Source of the DNA: Pelotomaculum thermopropionicum SI
Lineage (GTDB): Bacteria > Bacillota > Desulfotomaculia > Desulfotomaculales > Pelotomaculaceae
Direction: 5' to 3'
DNA length: 64,000 nucleotides
Assembly (NCBI GenBank): GCA_000010565.1
Contig: AP009389.1
Coordinates: 124,001-188,000, forward strand
Shown here: piece after piece, positions 8,101 to 16,554 of the stretch
Numbering within the stretch: position 1 is the stretch's first letter
How the letters are laid out: every line of letters begins with the position of its first letter
Notes under the pieces: model-generated
What the model was told of the DNA's origin: nothing
The model's input: the letters and a program-made list of their open reading frames with translations, nothing else
Database searches by the model: none
Translations under genes and position numbers: made by a program

Positions 8101-11100
8101 TGCAGGAGGTTTCGCTGATGCTGACCGGCCGGTACGGCGACCATCCCGTCAAGAGCCCGGTTTATTACAGCGTGGCCTCCTTCCTCAGCCACTGGACGGA
8201 ACCCCTGCAAAAAACCCTGCAGCACGCGGCTGCGGCCCATCAATGCGCCCTCGAGTTCGGCAACTTTTTCTATGCTGGCGCCGACCTGGCCCGCATTACC
8301 GAAATCAGGCTCATTTTGGGCGAGCCCCTGCCCCGGGTTTACGAGGAATGCGCCTCCAGCCTGGAGTTTACCAGACGGTTCAAGCTGGAGAACCTGGCGC
8401 GGTTTTTTGCGATGGCCCGCATGTTTATAGAAGACATGCAGGAGACCTCTCCATTTTTCTTCGCCGCAGACGAAGCGGAAAGGCTGGGGGAGCAGGTGAA
8501 GGCAAACAGGAACGGCCCGATGATTATCAATTATTACCTGCTCAAAATCCAGTCCTTGTACCATCACGGCCGCTACGCCGAGGCCCTGGACGTGTTCCGG
8601 GAAATCGACAAGAACAGCGTTAGTTCGGTTTTGGCCATGGTCATCTTTACCGAATACGTCTTCTGGCACTCCCTGGTCATCACCGCCGCCTACGGACAAC
8701 TGGTGGAGGAGCAGAAGGGACGCTGCCGGAAAATTCTCCGGGAAAACCGGCGCAAACTGAAAAAATGGGCCGATTCCTGCCCCCGCAATTTCCTGCAAAA
8801 GTACTGCCTGGTTGCGGCGGAAACGGCCCGCCTGGCCGGCCGGCCGGCCGAAGCCATGGAACTGTACGACCGCGCCATTTTCTGGGCGAAGGAAAACGAG
8901 TTTGTGCGGGACGAGGCCCTGGGCAACGAACTGGCGGCCAGATTCTGGCTGGCCGCAGGAAAGGCGGACATAGCCGCGCTGTACGCGGGAAGGGCGTTAC
9001 GGGGCTATCGGTACTGGGGGGCGAAACGCAAAGTACGCCGCCTGTCGGAAGAATTCTCTCACCTGTCTGCCCATCCGGAAGCGGGGCTGATACCGGTTCT
9101 CGACAAAATGCAGGCCATTGTTTCGGCGGAATCCGCCAGGGCCGCCGCCAGCGAGCTGGACCTCGCCTCAATCATTAAGCTTTCGCAGGTGCTTTCCGGG
9201 GAGATCGTGCTGCCCGAGTTGCTGAAAAAAACAATGCGGATCATCCTGGAGAATGCCGGGGCGCAGCGGGGCTTTTTCATTGCGGAGTCCGGCGGGGAGT
9301 TGAGGATAGAAGCGGAGGCCCATGCGGGCGGCGGGGGCGCGGCCGGGAGCCTGCAGCCGTCAGGCGGGGAAGGCGCGCCGCAGGAGCAGCAGGTCTTCCT
9401 GCAATCCGTCCCTCTGGCGGGGGCAAAGCACCTGTCCGCGGCCGTAGTGCAATATGTGGCCAGAACCGGGGAATACGTGGTGCTGCACGACGCGGCGCAG
9501 GAGGGGGCGTTTGCCCGCGATGAGTACATCCAGAAAAACAGCCCGAAATCTGTCATCTGCCTGCCGGTAACCGGAAAGGGGAAGCCGGCCGGTATCCTCT
9601 ATCTGGAGAACAACCTGTCTGCGGCAACATTCACCCCGGACCGGGTGGAAGTGTTGAGGCTTTTGTCTACCCAGATTGCCATTTCCATCGAAAACGCCCG
9701 CCTTTATGCCAGCCTGGAGGAGTCGAGAAACCAGATCGCCGGGTGGAGCCAGTTCCTGGAACAGACGGTGGCCGCAAGAACGCGCGAACTGCAAGAAACC
9801 AACGAATTGCTGAAGCAGGCGAAAGAGGCTGCCGACGCGGCCAACCGCGCCAAAGGCAAGTTCCTGGCAGTAATGAGCCATGAAATCCGCACGACCTTGA
9901 ACGGCCTGATCGGCATGGCCGAACTGCTGCTGGACACCCCCTTAAACGGCGAGCAGCAGGAGTACGTGTCCGCCGTGCGGGAGTGCGCGGACTCCCTTTT
10001 GTCGGTAGTCAACGACCTCCTGGACTTTTCCAGAATTGAAGAAGGCAGGCTGGTCCTGGAAACGGTCAGCTTCAACCCGGCTTCACTGGTTGAAAAAAGC
10101 GTTGCCCTGGTGGAGCCCGGGGCCAGGCAAAAAAGCCTTCTCCTCAAGTATCATATCGCCCCGGACGTTCCAGGAACCCTGCAGGGCGACCCGATCCGCC
10201 TGCGCCAGGTGCTGCTAAACCTTTTAGGCAACGCCGTTAAGTTTACAGAAAGGGGCGAAATTTCCCTCAGTGCCTTTGTGGAAGGGAGGGAGCCGGATTC
10301 CCTAACCGTGCGCTTCGAGGTGCAGGACACGGGCATCGGCATTCCGGAGGAAGCCAGGAGCATGCTTTTCCGGCCGTTCACCCAGGCCGGCCCTTCTTCG
10401 GCCGGCAGGTACGGCGGAGCCGGCCTGGGCCTGTCCATCTGCAAGCGGCTGGTGGAACTGATGGGCGGGCGGATCGGCTTCGAGAGCGAGGAAGGCCGGG
10501 GCTCCACCTTCTGGTTTAGCGTCCCCTTTGCTGCCGGCAAGTCCATGGATGCCCCTTCCGGCGCGTCCCCCGCCCCTGTCCGGCCCCTGACGCCGAAGTG
10601 GCAGCCCGGCCCGATCCTGGTGGCCGAAGACTTCGCCATCAACCAGAAACTTATTCAGGCTCAATTAAGGAAACTGGGCCTGGCCGCCGATGTGGCAGGC
10701 AACGGGAGGGAGGCGGTGGAGGCCTTCTCCCGGAACTCTTACGCCCTGGTTTTAATGGACTGCCGGATGCCGGTGATGGACGGGTTTGAGGCGACCAGGG
10801 CAATCCGCAGCCTGGAGGCTTTGCGCGGGCGGCGCACCCCCATTATTGCCACCACGGCTGCTGCCATGCCCGGGGAACGGGAGAAGTGCCTGAGCGCCGG
10901 AATGGACGATTACCTCACCAAGCCGGTGCGGATGGAAGACCTGCAAAGAGTCCTTTCCCGCTGGCTGCCTGCTCCGGAGCTGCCGCTGGCAGGTGAATCA
11001 GGGAATCTCCCCCGGCCGGGGAAGGAGGCCTTGCAGTTACCGGGGCTGACGGCGGTAAACGGGGACAGGTTGGGCGAACTTCTGAATACCACGGGAGAAG

Positions 11101-11408
11101 ACGTGCATTTTTTGTGCAGACTGATCAGAGCTTTTCTGCGGGACATGCCTGAAAAGCTAAAGTCCCTCCGTTCGGCCCTGCGGCAGGGGGACGCTGCCAC
11201 GGCGCGCCTGCAGGCCCACGGCATGAAGTCCAGCAGCTCCATCCTGGGCGCCGCGCTATTTGCGGATTTGTGCAGGGAAGCAGAAGAGCTGGCCGCCGGC
11301 GGTGTCACCGGCGGTGCGGACAAACTGGTGGCGCGGCTCGAAGCGGAATACGAACGGGTGGTGAAAGACTTTGAAACCATTCTTGAAAGCCAGTTGCCGC
11401 TGCGTTGA
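5193..11408 (+). CDS. Ser/Thr kinase - AAA ATPase - GAF - hybrid histidine kinase - REC - HPt
   Basis: A 2071-residue signalling protein. Residues 5-270 are a protein-kinase domain with HRDINPSH (D127) and DFG; the glycine loop is poor (QLHKKNSVV). Residues 300-600 form an AAA_16 ATPase with [10 protein letters not shown] (K333) and [10 protein letters not shown] long helical, TPR-like region runs to about 1320. A GAF domain (about 1325-1500), a coiled linker, HisKA with [11 protein letters not shown] (H1563) and HATPase boxes ([20 protein letters not shown]) follow. The receiver has [13 protein letters not shown] (D1856), and the HPt domain has QAHGMKSSS (H2009). The architecture is a full internal phosphorelay. 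No membrane segment is seen, so it is probably cytoplasmic. It may signal to the convergent response regulator downstream, but this is inference. Start ATG 5193 follows GCGGGG. Confidence 0.95.
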   Translation: MFIASNYRIIEQLHKKNSVVYRARRNADGRPVILKILNRRYPPPEEAARFKREYEIIRGLPVEGVVEAYAFEKDQGYLIMVLEDFGGTSLDLLLPSMKMDLNTFLSLAVKVAGTLDMIHRQGVVHRDINPSHIVWNPETGRVKIIDFGLAAVLPGDSREVYTAGLLEGTLAYMSPEQTGRMNRAVDYRTDLYSLGVTLYETATNRLPFVAGDALEMVHSHIARAPVPPHEVNPEIPEMVSRIILKLMAKTAEERYQSAAGLQADLQRCLDRYEATGRVDVFEAGCRDLSGRLKVPQKLYGREKEMKELLAGLDRAGTGLAEMILVAGRAGVGKTALVQEMLKCVGRKRGYFISGKFEQFRHNVPYASLVQALQKLVRQILAESEERIASWREKLLKALGPNGQIIIELIPELELITGPQPPARDLPPGESQNRFRLVFQNFLRTFAAGEHPLVIFFDDLQWADAASLQQLKHLVSGAEMKHLLLIGAYRDNEVADGHPLPQVIEEIKSAGTAVRLIGLGPIDPAATGRMLAEALGCEEAAARPLAGLVYRKSAGNPFYARQFLQKIYEEGLLFFDRREHCWKWDAGRVLQLETGDGVIDLLIGRIRKLPEKTREVLKVSACIGRAFDLKTLTVVCGQSPGRTAEDLLPALRAGVVVAGGGFSPADGAAREPDEHAGPEGPFAFCEFAHDRVQQAVYSLLSGAEKKAIHRRVGLALLRETEPEHLERKIFEIADHLNNGRELIAGRDESLRLAAYNLSAARKAKLSVAFEAALHYLEAGRSCLPEGAWKDCYRLAFDLHLELCQCLYLCRKEEAAEQVFRMLLDRAGTRADRSQVFAMKAVICTETIRYPEAVRFGLMGLKELGFFLPERPGNYFLLKESLGVRWRLALKKNKALPELPQIKNPRLEKIMDQMAGLLPVTSLTNPRLFTALILKMLKISLKHGNTRHSTIVYACYGLISAIRGNMRIAGEMQEVSLMLTGRYGDHPVKSPVYYSVASFLSHWTEPLQKTLQHAAAAHQCALEFGNFFYAGADLARITEIRLILGEPLPRVYEECASSLEFTRRFKLENLARFFAMARMFIEDMQETSPFFFAADEAERLGEQVKANRNGPMIINYYLLKIQSLYHHGRYAEALDVFREIDKNSVSSVLAMVIFTEYVFWHSLVITAAYGQLVEEQKGRCRKILRENRRKLKKWADSCPRNFLQKYCLVAAETARLAGRPAEAMELYDRAIFWAKENEFVRDEALGNELAARFWLAAGKADIAALYAGRALRGYRYWGAKRKVRRLSEEFSHLSAHPEAGLIPVLDKMQAIVSAESARAAASELDLASIIKLSQVLSGEIVLPELLKKTMRIILENAGAQRGFFIAESGGELRIEAEAHAGGGGAAGSLQPSGGEGAPQEQQVFLQSVPLAGAKHLSAAVVQYVARTGEYVVLHDAAQEGAFARDEYIQKNSPKSVICLPVTGKGKPAGILYLENNLSAATFTPDRVEVLRLLSTQIAISIENARLYASLEESRNQIAGWSQFLEQTVAARTRELQETNELLKQAKEAADAANRAKGKFLAVMSHEIRTTLNGLIGMAELLLDTPLNGEQQEYVSAVRECADSLLSVVNDLLDFSRIEEGRLVLETVSFNPASLVEKSVALVEPGARQKSLLLKYHIAPDVPGTLQGDPIRLRQVLLNLLGNAVKFTERGEISLSAFVEGREPDSLTVRFEVQDTGIGIPEEARSMLFRPFTQAGPSSAGRYGGAGLGLSICKRLVELMGGRIGFESEEGRGSTFWFSVPFAAGKSMDAPSGASPAPVRPLTPKWQPGPILVAEDFAINQKLIQAQLRKLGLAADVAGNGREAVEAFSRNSYALVLMDCRMPVMDGFEATRAIRSLEALRGRRTPIIATTAAAMPGEREKCLSAGMDDYLTKPVRMEDLQRVLSRWLPAPELPLAGESGNLPRPGKEALQLPGLTAVNGDRLGELLNTTGEDVHFLCRLIRAFLRDMPEKLKSLRSALRQGDAATARLQAHGMKSSSSILGAALFADLCREAEELAAGGVTGGADKLVARLEAEYERVVKDFETILESQLPLR

Positions 11409-11482
11409 ACCACCTGTGAGGGATTGCGCTGTAACCCGGTTATAACCTGGACGCTGAGTTAACAGCTCCGGCTAATATCTTT

Positions 11483-12184
11483 TCAAAAAGCGCTGAATTT
11501 GTATCCCACACCCCTAACTGTTTGTATGTAAGCGGGGTTGTTGGGGTCTTTTTCAATCTTCTTGCGCAGCCTGCTGATATGAACCATCAAAGTCCTGTTG
11601 TCGGCAAAATCCTTTGACTGCCATATCAGGTCCAGCAACTGCTCGTTTTTAAAAACCCGGTTGGGGTTTTTTGCCAAAAGCGCCAGTATTTCAAATTCTT
11701 TTGGGGCAAGAGCCACAGCAGAGCCGTCGACCAGGACGGCGTGCCCCTCCAGATCTATCTCCAGGCCGCGGTACTTCAACATCTTCGGCTCCCGGCCGGC
11801 GGCTGTCTCCTCTCCCGGCTTCAGGCGCCGCAGCCGGGCTTTGACCCTGGCCACCAGTTCGCCCGGCACGAAAGGCTTCACGATGTAGTCGTCCCCTCCG
11901 ACTCCCAGACCGAGAATAATGTCCGAACTGTCGCCCTTGGCAGAAAGGAAGATGACCGGAACCTCGTTTTTCATCCGGAGTTTCCGGCAAAACTCGATCC
12001 CGTCAAGGCCCGGCAGGAGTATGTCAAGGATAATCAGGTCCGGTTTTAAGCGCGCGATCAAATCAAAAGCGCCGTATGCGTCGGCGGTGGTAATTACCTT
12101 AAAGCCTTCCCTGACCAGGCAGTGTCGAACCAGTTCCCTGACCACTTCTTCGTCATCGACCACAAGGATCAGTTCACCGGCCAT
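11483..12184 (-). CDS. OmpR/PhoB-type response regulator
   Basis: The receiver domain (residues 4-118) has D10, D11 and phospho-acceptor D54 in LIILDILLPGLDG, T/S as SAKG, and the switch lysine in IVKPF. A winged-helix DNA-binding domain follows (about 135-232: APKEFEILALLAKNPNRVF... TVRGVGYKF). ATG 12184 is chosen because AGGGGTGAT lies upstream at normal spacing. It is convergent with the giant hybrid kinase, with 74 bases between the stops, and no histidine kinase gene lies beside it. It could be the output of that phosphorelay or of a distant kinase. Target promoters cannot be read from here. Confidence 0.93.
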   Translation of the reverse strand: MAGELILVVDDEEVVRELVRHCLVREGFKVITTADAYGAFDLIARLKPDLIILDILLPGLDGIEFCRKLRMKNEVPVIFLSAKGDSSDIILGLGVGGDDYIVKPFVPGELVARVKARLRRLKPGEETAAGREPKMLKYRGLEIDLEGHAVLVDGSAVALAPKEFEILALLAKNPNRVFKNEQLLDLIWQSKDFADNRTLMVHISRLRKKIEKDPNNPAYIQTVRGVGYKFSAF

Positions 12185-12289
12185 GCAATATATCACCCCT
12201 TTTTACATTCCTCGACAAAGCATTTTCTACCGGCGCGAAATATTCTCCTGCCTTTTCAGGCGCTTTATTTCCCAAAAAACTGTTAGAAA

Positions 12290-12338
12290 AAATTCAGGTA
12301 AATTTTATGCTTTGTTTAAACCAGGTTTACCTGAATTT
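12290..12338. promoter_or_regulatory. 13-bp perfect inverted repeat upstream of regulator gene
   Basis: AAATTCAGGTAAA (12290-12302) and its exact complement (12326-12338) flank a 23-base spacer between the divergent response-regulator and HD-GYP genes. No T-run follows, so an operator is more likely than a terminator; autoregulation by the OmpR-type regulator is possible. Confidence 0.5.
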
Positions 12339-12467
12339 CAGGAATTAGTGCTATTTTTTATATAAAACCGGCAAATGCCCGGCGGGAGCTGCGGCGCCCG
12401 GGTGAAAGGCTGGGGCGGCCGTTCCTGCCCGGCTCATGCAGATGCTGGCAGAAAAGGAAGGCAAAAC

Positions 12468-13037
12468 ATGAATCTGCTTCTTTCTGTCAAGAACATCCTT
12501 TCTGTTCATCCGCCCCTGGAGCAGCACTGCAGCGGCGTGGCCAGGCTGACCGGGAAGGTAGTGTCCTGCTTGAACCTGGCCAACCGCAATGAAATTGTTT
12601 TTGCAGCCTACATGCACGATATCGGCAAGTCTGCCTGGCCGCGGGAATTGTTTTTCAAATACCCTCTTCAACCTTACGACTGATCGCTGATTAAGGCCCA
12701 CCCGGTAGCCGGGGAAAACCTGCTCCTGGAGTTATGGCCGGACGCGCCGCAAATAATCAGGTCGATTGTGCGGGGGCATCATGAAAGGCCCGGGGGCAAA
12801 GGCTATCCGGACGGCCTGGTTAAGCCTTCCCTTGAATTGTTAATTGTGGCGGCCTGTGATACTTATGATGCTATAACCAGGGATAAAGAGTATCCAACCG
12901 GGGAGGCCCTGCCCGGGCGATTTGCCCTGGAGCAGGTGGCGCGGTTTGCACCGGTGCGCGTCGTTGATGCGCTGGCAAAAGCCGCAGAGTGCCTGCGGGA
13001 ACCTTTAAACCGCCCCCGCCCCAGGGTTTTTAGGTAG
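12468..13037 (+). pseudogene. HD-GYP domain protein with in-frame TGA
   Basis: ATG 12468 follows AAGGAAG at good spacing. The frame encodes an HD-GYP phosphodiesterase core: HCSGVARLTG, the HD pair in AAYMHDIGKSAWP, then FKYPLQPYD and a TGA at 12681-12683, after which the same frame continues SLIKAHPVAGENLL, RGHHERPGGKGYPDGL and CDTYDAITRDK to a stop at 13035-13037. Without the TGA it would be a 189-residue protein resembling c-di-GMP phosphodiesterase domains. The usual family residue at the TGA position is not cysteine or tryptophan, so selenocysteine is unlikely; a CGA-to-TGA change is the simplest explanation. Both halves keep recognisable motifs, so the event looks recent. Confidence 0.82.
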
Positions 13038-13149
13038 AATAAACAAAAGGACTGTAAACTGATCTCTGACTGGATGTTTAGATTCTAAGGCCGAAGGCCG
13101 GCGGCGGGCCGGGGCCGGGGAAATTGCCCCGGCCCCCGGAAATTTTTTA

Positions 13150-13605
13150 TCAGTAATACTTTTTCGAGTCGAGCACCGCCTGTACGTCGTTCAAAGCTTC
13201 CCCAAAGCGCTGGAAGTGAACCACTTCCCTTTCCCTTAAAAAACGCAAGGTGTCTTTGACGCCGGGGTCGTCGGTGAGCTGGATCAGGCGTTCATAGGTG
13301 GCCCTGGCCTTCTGCTCGGCGGCCAGGTCTTCATGCAGGTCGGCAACCGGATCCCCCTGGGACTGGATGTAGGCGGCGGTCCAGGGCACCCCGGCGGCGT
13401 CGGCCGGGTAGACGGCGCGGTCGTGCTCGGCAAAATAGGCGCCCAGGCCGGCCTCCCTGAGCTGCTGCGCCGGCACGCCCTTAACCAGCTTGTAGATCAT
13501 GGTGCCCACAATTTCCCAGTGGGCCAGTTCCTCCGTGCCGATATCGGTTAACAACCCCTTGATGCAGTTAACCAGTTGATATGGAACATGAGGGCTAAGG
13601 TACAT
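13150..13605 (-). pseudogene. cotJC: cotJC, C-terminal part (Mn-catalase-like spore coat protein)
   Basis: The 151-residue frame matches CotJC from KGLLTDIGTEELAHWE to DVQAVLDSKKYY. Metal-ligand regions E..H in TEELAH, E in AAEQKARATYE and H in REREVVHF are present. About 40 N-terminal residues are missing, including the segment with the first ligand (usual DGELAAALR). The first residues (YLSPHVPYQLVNCI) fit the family weakly. Upstream on the minus strand the DNA turns AT-rich at about 13605. The missing N-terminus appears at 53777-53872 next to cotJB and cotJA, about 40 kb away in the same orientation. A short protein could still be made from ATG 13605, but there is no clear ribosome site. 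Confidence 0.85.
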
Positions 13606-13625
13606 GGCCAGCTTTTAATATTACA
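13600..13625. other. left attachment-site candidate of the 40-kb element
   Basis: The border between cotJC sequence and AT-rich DNA contains ATGGCC (13604-13609), which recurs at the other border (53776-53781). The element-side half is AGCTTTTAATATT. Combined with the element-side half at the right border it makes an imperfect AT-rich dyad centred on ATGGCC. The extent is approximate. Confidence 0.55.
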
Positions 13626-13641
13626 TAATATGTGATATAAT
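13613..13641 (+). promoter_or_regulatory. extended -10 promoter for the ATPase gene
   Basis: TGATATAAT (13633-13641) is a TGN-extended consensus -10; a weak TTTTAA lies 17 bases upstream. The start codon of the ATPase gene is 37 bases downstream, after a G-rich ribosome site. Confidence 0.5.
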
Positions 13642-13677
13642 ATTACAAAAATAGTAACAATCGTTGGGGGGGCTTAA

Positions 13678-14793
13678 ATGCATTTTCCACTGGGGGGGCC
13701 GGTGCCCGCAGAAGATATCGTGGGCAGAGATGACTTTATTACATCTCTTGAAACTAGATTGGCGGAAGGTCAAAGCGTTATGCTCGCCGGACCACGGAGG
13801 ATTGGTAAAACTTCTCTTGCCTTTGAAGTATTGCGCCGGCTGAAGAAAAAGGGGTTCTATGTGGGTTATGTAGATTTTTTCCGTGCGTCCAGCAAAAGAA
13901 GCATTGCTGAATCAATTATCAATAGTTGCCTTGAAAACAGAACCGGAATTAGAAAAACATTAAACGCTGTTTGGGATCGAGCGAAGTTGCTGGCCGGTTC
14001 TGCGAAAATAGCAGTCAAGGTTGAGGATTTAGAACTTAGTATTGGTTTTCCAAAGAAGGAAATGGATGATGAAACATTTCTGGAATTCGCTTTAAATCTG
14101 CCGGAACTTCTTGCTGAGAAAGACGGCAAGCGGATGGTGATGGTTTTTGATGAGTTCCAGGACGCCGGGCAAATCGCCGGGTTAGATATATACAAGGTGA
14201 TGCGTTCCCATTTTCAGCACCAAAACAAAGTATCATACCTTTTTCTTGGCTCAAAAGAAAGTATGATGCAGTCCCTTTTTGCAGGGAAGAAGCACGCTTT
14301 TTACCGTTTCGCCACAGTACTTCCCATCCCGCAAATACCGGAAGAAGACTGGATGAGCTATATTGCCCGTAAATTTAATGAAAGGGGTATTGAGGTAACC
14401 AGTGATTATGTTTTAAGGGAAATCGTCCAATTGGCAGGGGGGCATCCACAGGATACTATGCTGATATGCACAGAGGCCTATTACACATTACTGGAAGCCA
14501 ATGAGAGGAGATTATCAAGCGAAATTGTAAGAATTGCTTATGAGCGGGCCTTAATTACCCTGACTCCGGTTTTTGACGAAATACTGGATGAGGTTGGTAA
14601 GAAGCCTTTGGTCAGGGAGGTTCTTCGCCGCCTTGCCATAGGGGAAACAGTTTACAAGGACAAAAACAACCCAAACAATATAAAAAGGGCGGTCGATCTG
14701 CTTTCAATGAGCGCGATCATTGAAAAAGAAGGCCGTGGCAAATACAGGTTTGTCGAACCCATGTTGAAAGAATATATATTAAGAAATTATTAA
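13678..14793 (+). CDS. AAA/STAND-type ATPase
   Basis: A 371-residue protein with Walker A GPRRIGKTS (about residues 38-46), Walker B VMVFDEFQDAG near 155-165, a sensor-like FLGSKESMM, and a C-terminal winged-helix region (LLSMSAIIEKEGRGKYRFVEPMLKEYI). This is the architecture of the MNS-clade P-loop ATPases (ATPase_2/DUF234-like). Many such genes sit in mobile and defence loci with unclear targets. It is the first gene inside the proposed left border of the island, and the TPR gene follows after 129 AT-rich bases. Nucleotide binding is near certain; the biological role is unknown. Confidence 0.85.
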   Translation: MHFPLGGPVPAEDIVGRDDFITSLETRLAEGQSVMLAGPRRIGKTSLAFEVLRRLKKKGFYVGYVDFFRASSKRSIAESIINSCLENRTGIRKTLNAVWDRAKLLAGSAKIAVKVEDLELSIGFPKKEMDDETFLEFALNLPELLAEKDGKRMVMVFDEFQDAGQIAGLDIYKVMRSHFQHQNKVSYLFLGSKESMMQSLFAGKKHAFYRFATVLPIPQIPEEDWMSYIARKFNERGIEVTSDYVLREIVQLAGGHPQDTMLICTEAYYTLLEANERRLSSEIVRIAYERALITLTPVFDEILDEVGKKPLVREVLRRLAIGETVYKDKNNPNNIKRAVDLLSMSAIIEKEGRGKYRFVEPMLKEYILRNY

Positions 14794-14922
14794 ATTTGAC
14801 ATTGAAGTTTTCTTTAAAACCAGCAAAAATTACAGAAAATTAAAAAAATTACAATGCGTGAACGAGACTGTTTAATTAATGTATAATTATTAGGTGATGA
14901 TAAAAACAAGAGGTGATTTATA

Positions 14923-16425
14923 ATGCCTGACCGCAATATTACAGAACACTCAAACCAGTTGCACCAGTTGCTGGTTTCGGTATCAAGGCATTTTTACGTC
15001 CAAAAGAACGGAATGCTGAAATACCAGGAAAAACCAGTCGAGGTGAATATAAAAAATTACCCCAAGAGTAAAAAAGAGCACCTGGTTTATTATATCCTGC
15101 GGGACCACTTCAGCGGCAGTTTCGTGTTTGAAGTGACCACCACCAATTTCCTTATTCCCCTGGCGGACTTTTTATACTACGGGTGGAGTAATGGAACGGA
15201 GGAGAAGTATCTTTGGGGGATGCCCGATTTTTTGTATGTACCTCGGCTAATTTCCTCCCCGGAGCTGCTTGCTGGCCTCAAAAGATTGGGTGTTGAAGTG
15301 CTGAACCCGCCCAGCGGCTTTGCTTCCGGTATACGGATCGTCAGGGATATTGAAGACCAGATTAATTTTTATGTCCTCGTCAACACCGTTGACCACCGTC
15401 CGGAAAACATTGCCAGGCACAAAGAAAAAATTTATGAATATATGCTCAACCTTAACTTCGGGGACAACAAATTTAAAAAATGGCTGGACAACCTGCCGGC
15501 CGGCCATCCGAAAAAGACACCTGAATACAAGGATTTTGTAAAATGTTTCGCGGCCGCGTCAGGACGAGCCGCCGGGATACCCGTTGTTAACCCCTCCCCC
15601 GCTGACGAGTTCACCGGTTTGAAGAAGTATGTAGAAAAAACGGTTGAAAATGAAGTTTTTTCTAGTAGTAACCGGGAATTTTCAGCCGAAAAACTCCGGC
15701 GCGCTCAAGAACTGATTTATGATGCCTGGGAGGCCGAAAGCCGGCAAAGGCGCCTTTACCTTGCCCGCCGGGCGCTGAAAATCTCGCCTTACTGCGCCGA
15801 TGCCTACGTTCTGCTGGCTGAAGAGAGCAGGGACCCGCAGGAGGTTCGGGAACTATATGAAAAGGGTGTCCAGGCCGGCAGGTTATCTCTGGGGGATTTG
15901 TTTTTTAAAAAGAATGCAGGAAAATTTTGGCTTATTCTTGAAACGAGACCTTACATGAGGGCATTGGCCGGACTGGCCGACAGCCTTTGGAAAACGGGTC
16001 AAAGACAGCAGGCCATAGGGCATTACAAGGAAATGCTGCGCTTAAATCCCAACGATAACCAGGGCATCCGCTATATCTTGGCCGCATGTCTGCTGGAAGA
16101 AGAAATGGACGATGACCTGGGCGCTTTGCTGAACCAATACGAAGGCGACATATCCTGTTTTATGCATTACAACAGGGCGCTCTGGTCTTTCCGTACCTCC
16201 GGCGGCAGCAATGAACAATCGGACGCATATCTGGCGGAGGCTTTGGAGTCAAACAGCCACGTGCCTGCTTACCTGTTGGGCAAAAAGAAGATACCTTATT
16301 GCCTGCCGGATTATTATGCTCTGGGCAGCGAGGAAGAGGCCGTGATATATGCCGAGAGGGCTAAGAAAGCCTGGCAAAAAACACCGGCGGCGCTGGTGTG
16401 GCTGGCCAGGCATCTGCCGGAATGA
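14923..16425 (+). CDS. two-domain protein: unrecognised N-terminal domain plus TPR-like repeats
   Basis: 500 residues. ATG 14923 follows AAGAGGTGA. The N-terminal half (about 1-190) has a beta-rich core (HLVYYILRDHFSGSFVFEV, YLWGMPDFLYVP, GVEVLNPPSGFASGIRIVR) that reminds me weakly of an rve/RNase-H integrase fold, though no convincing DDE triad is seen. The C-terminal half (about 250-495) contains TPR/Sel1-like helical pairs (RLYLARRALKISPYCADAYVLLAEE; LADSLWKTGQRQQAIGHYKEMLRLNPND). It sits behind an ATPase gene and ends in a terminator. Function unknown. Confidence 0.75.
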   Translation: MPDRNITEHSNQLHQLLVSVSRHFYVQKNGMLKYQEKPVEVNIKNYPKSKKEHLVYYILRDHFSGSFVFEVTTTNFLIPLADFLYYGWSNGTEEKYLWGMPDFLYVPRLISSPELLAGLKRLGVEVLNPPSGFASGIRIVRDIEDQINFYVLVNTVDHRPENIARHKEKIYEYMLNLNFGDNKFKKWLDNLPAGHPKKTPEYKDFVKCFAAASGRAAGIPVVNPSPADEFTGLKKYVEKTVENEVFSSSNREFSAEKLRRAQELIYDAWEAESRQRRLYLARRALKISPYCADAYVLLAEESRDPQEVRELYEKGVQAGRLSLGDLFFKKNAGKFWLILETRPYMRALAGLADSLWKTGQRQQAIGHYKEMLRLNPNDNQGIRYILAACLLEEEMDDDLGALLNQYEGDISCFMHYNRALWSFRTSGGSNEQSDAYLAEALESNSHVPAYLLGKKKIPYCLPDYYALGSEEEAVIYAERAKKAWQKTPAALVWLARHLPE

Positions 16426-16483
16426 GACAGGCTGAGATATGGTTTAAGGGTCATTTTACGAGCGACGGCTGAGAATTTTTGTC

Positions 16484-16520
16484 GAAACCGCCTGCCTAAA
16501 AAGAGGCGGTTTCGCTTTTT
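16484..16520 (+). terminator. terminator of the TPR gene
   Basis: A 10-bp stem (GAAACCGCCT / AGGCGGTTTC) with a 10-base loop is followed by GCTTTTT. The IS1634-type insertion duplicated its 3' half. Confidence 0.85.
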
Positions 16521-16554
16521 AGAAACTAATTCGGGAGGATTTTGACTTATTTTT
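16498..16554. repeat. left copy of 57-bp target-site duplication
   Basis: 57 bases are identical to 18449-18505 and directly flank the IS termini. The duplicated target includes the distal arm of a terminator. Confidence 0.93.

Noticed and set aside
7413-8798. 461-codon minus-strand ORF opposite the giant kinase
   Set aside because: It is antisense to a clearly coding, domain-rich frame; its composition is the shadow of G+C-rich codons.
12681-12683. TGA in the HD-GYP gene as a selenocysteine codon
   Set aside because: The position is not a conserved cysteine in the family and no obvious SECIS-like hairpin directly follows; a nonsense change is simpler.
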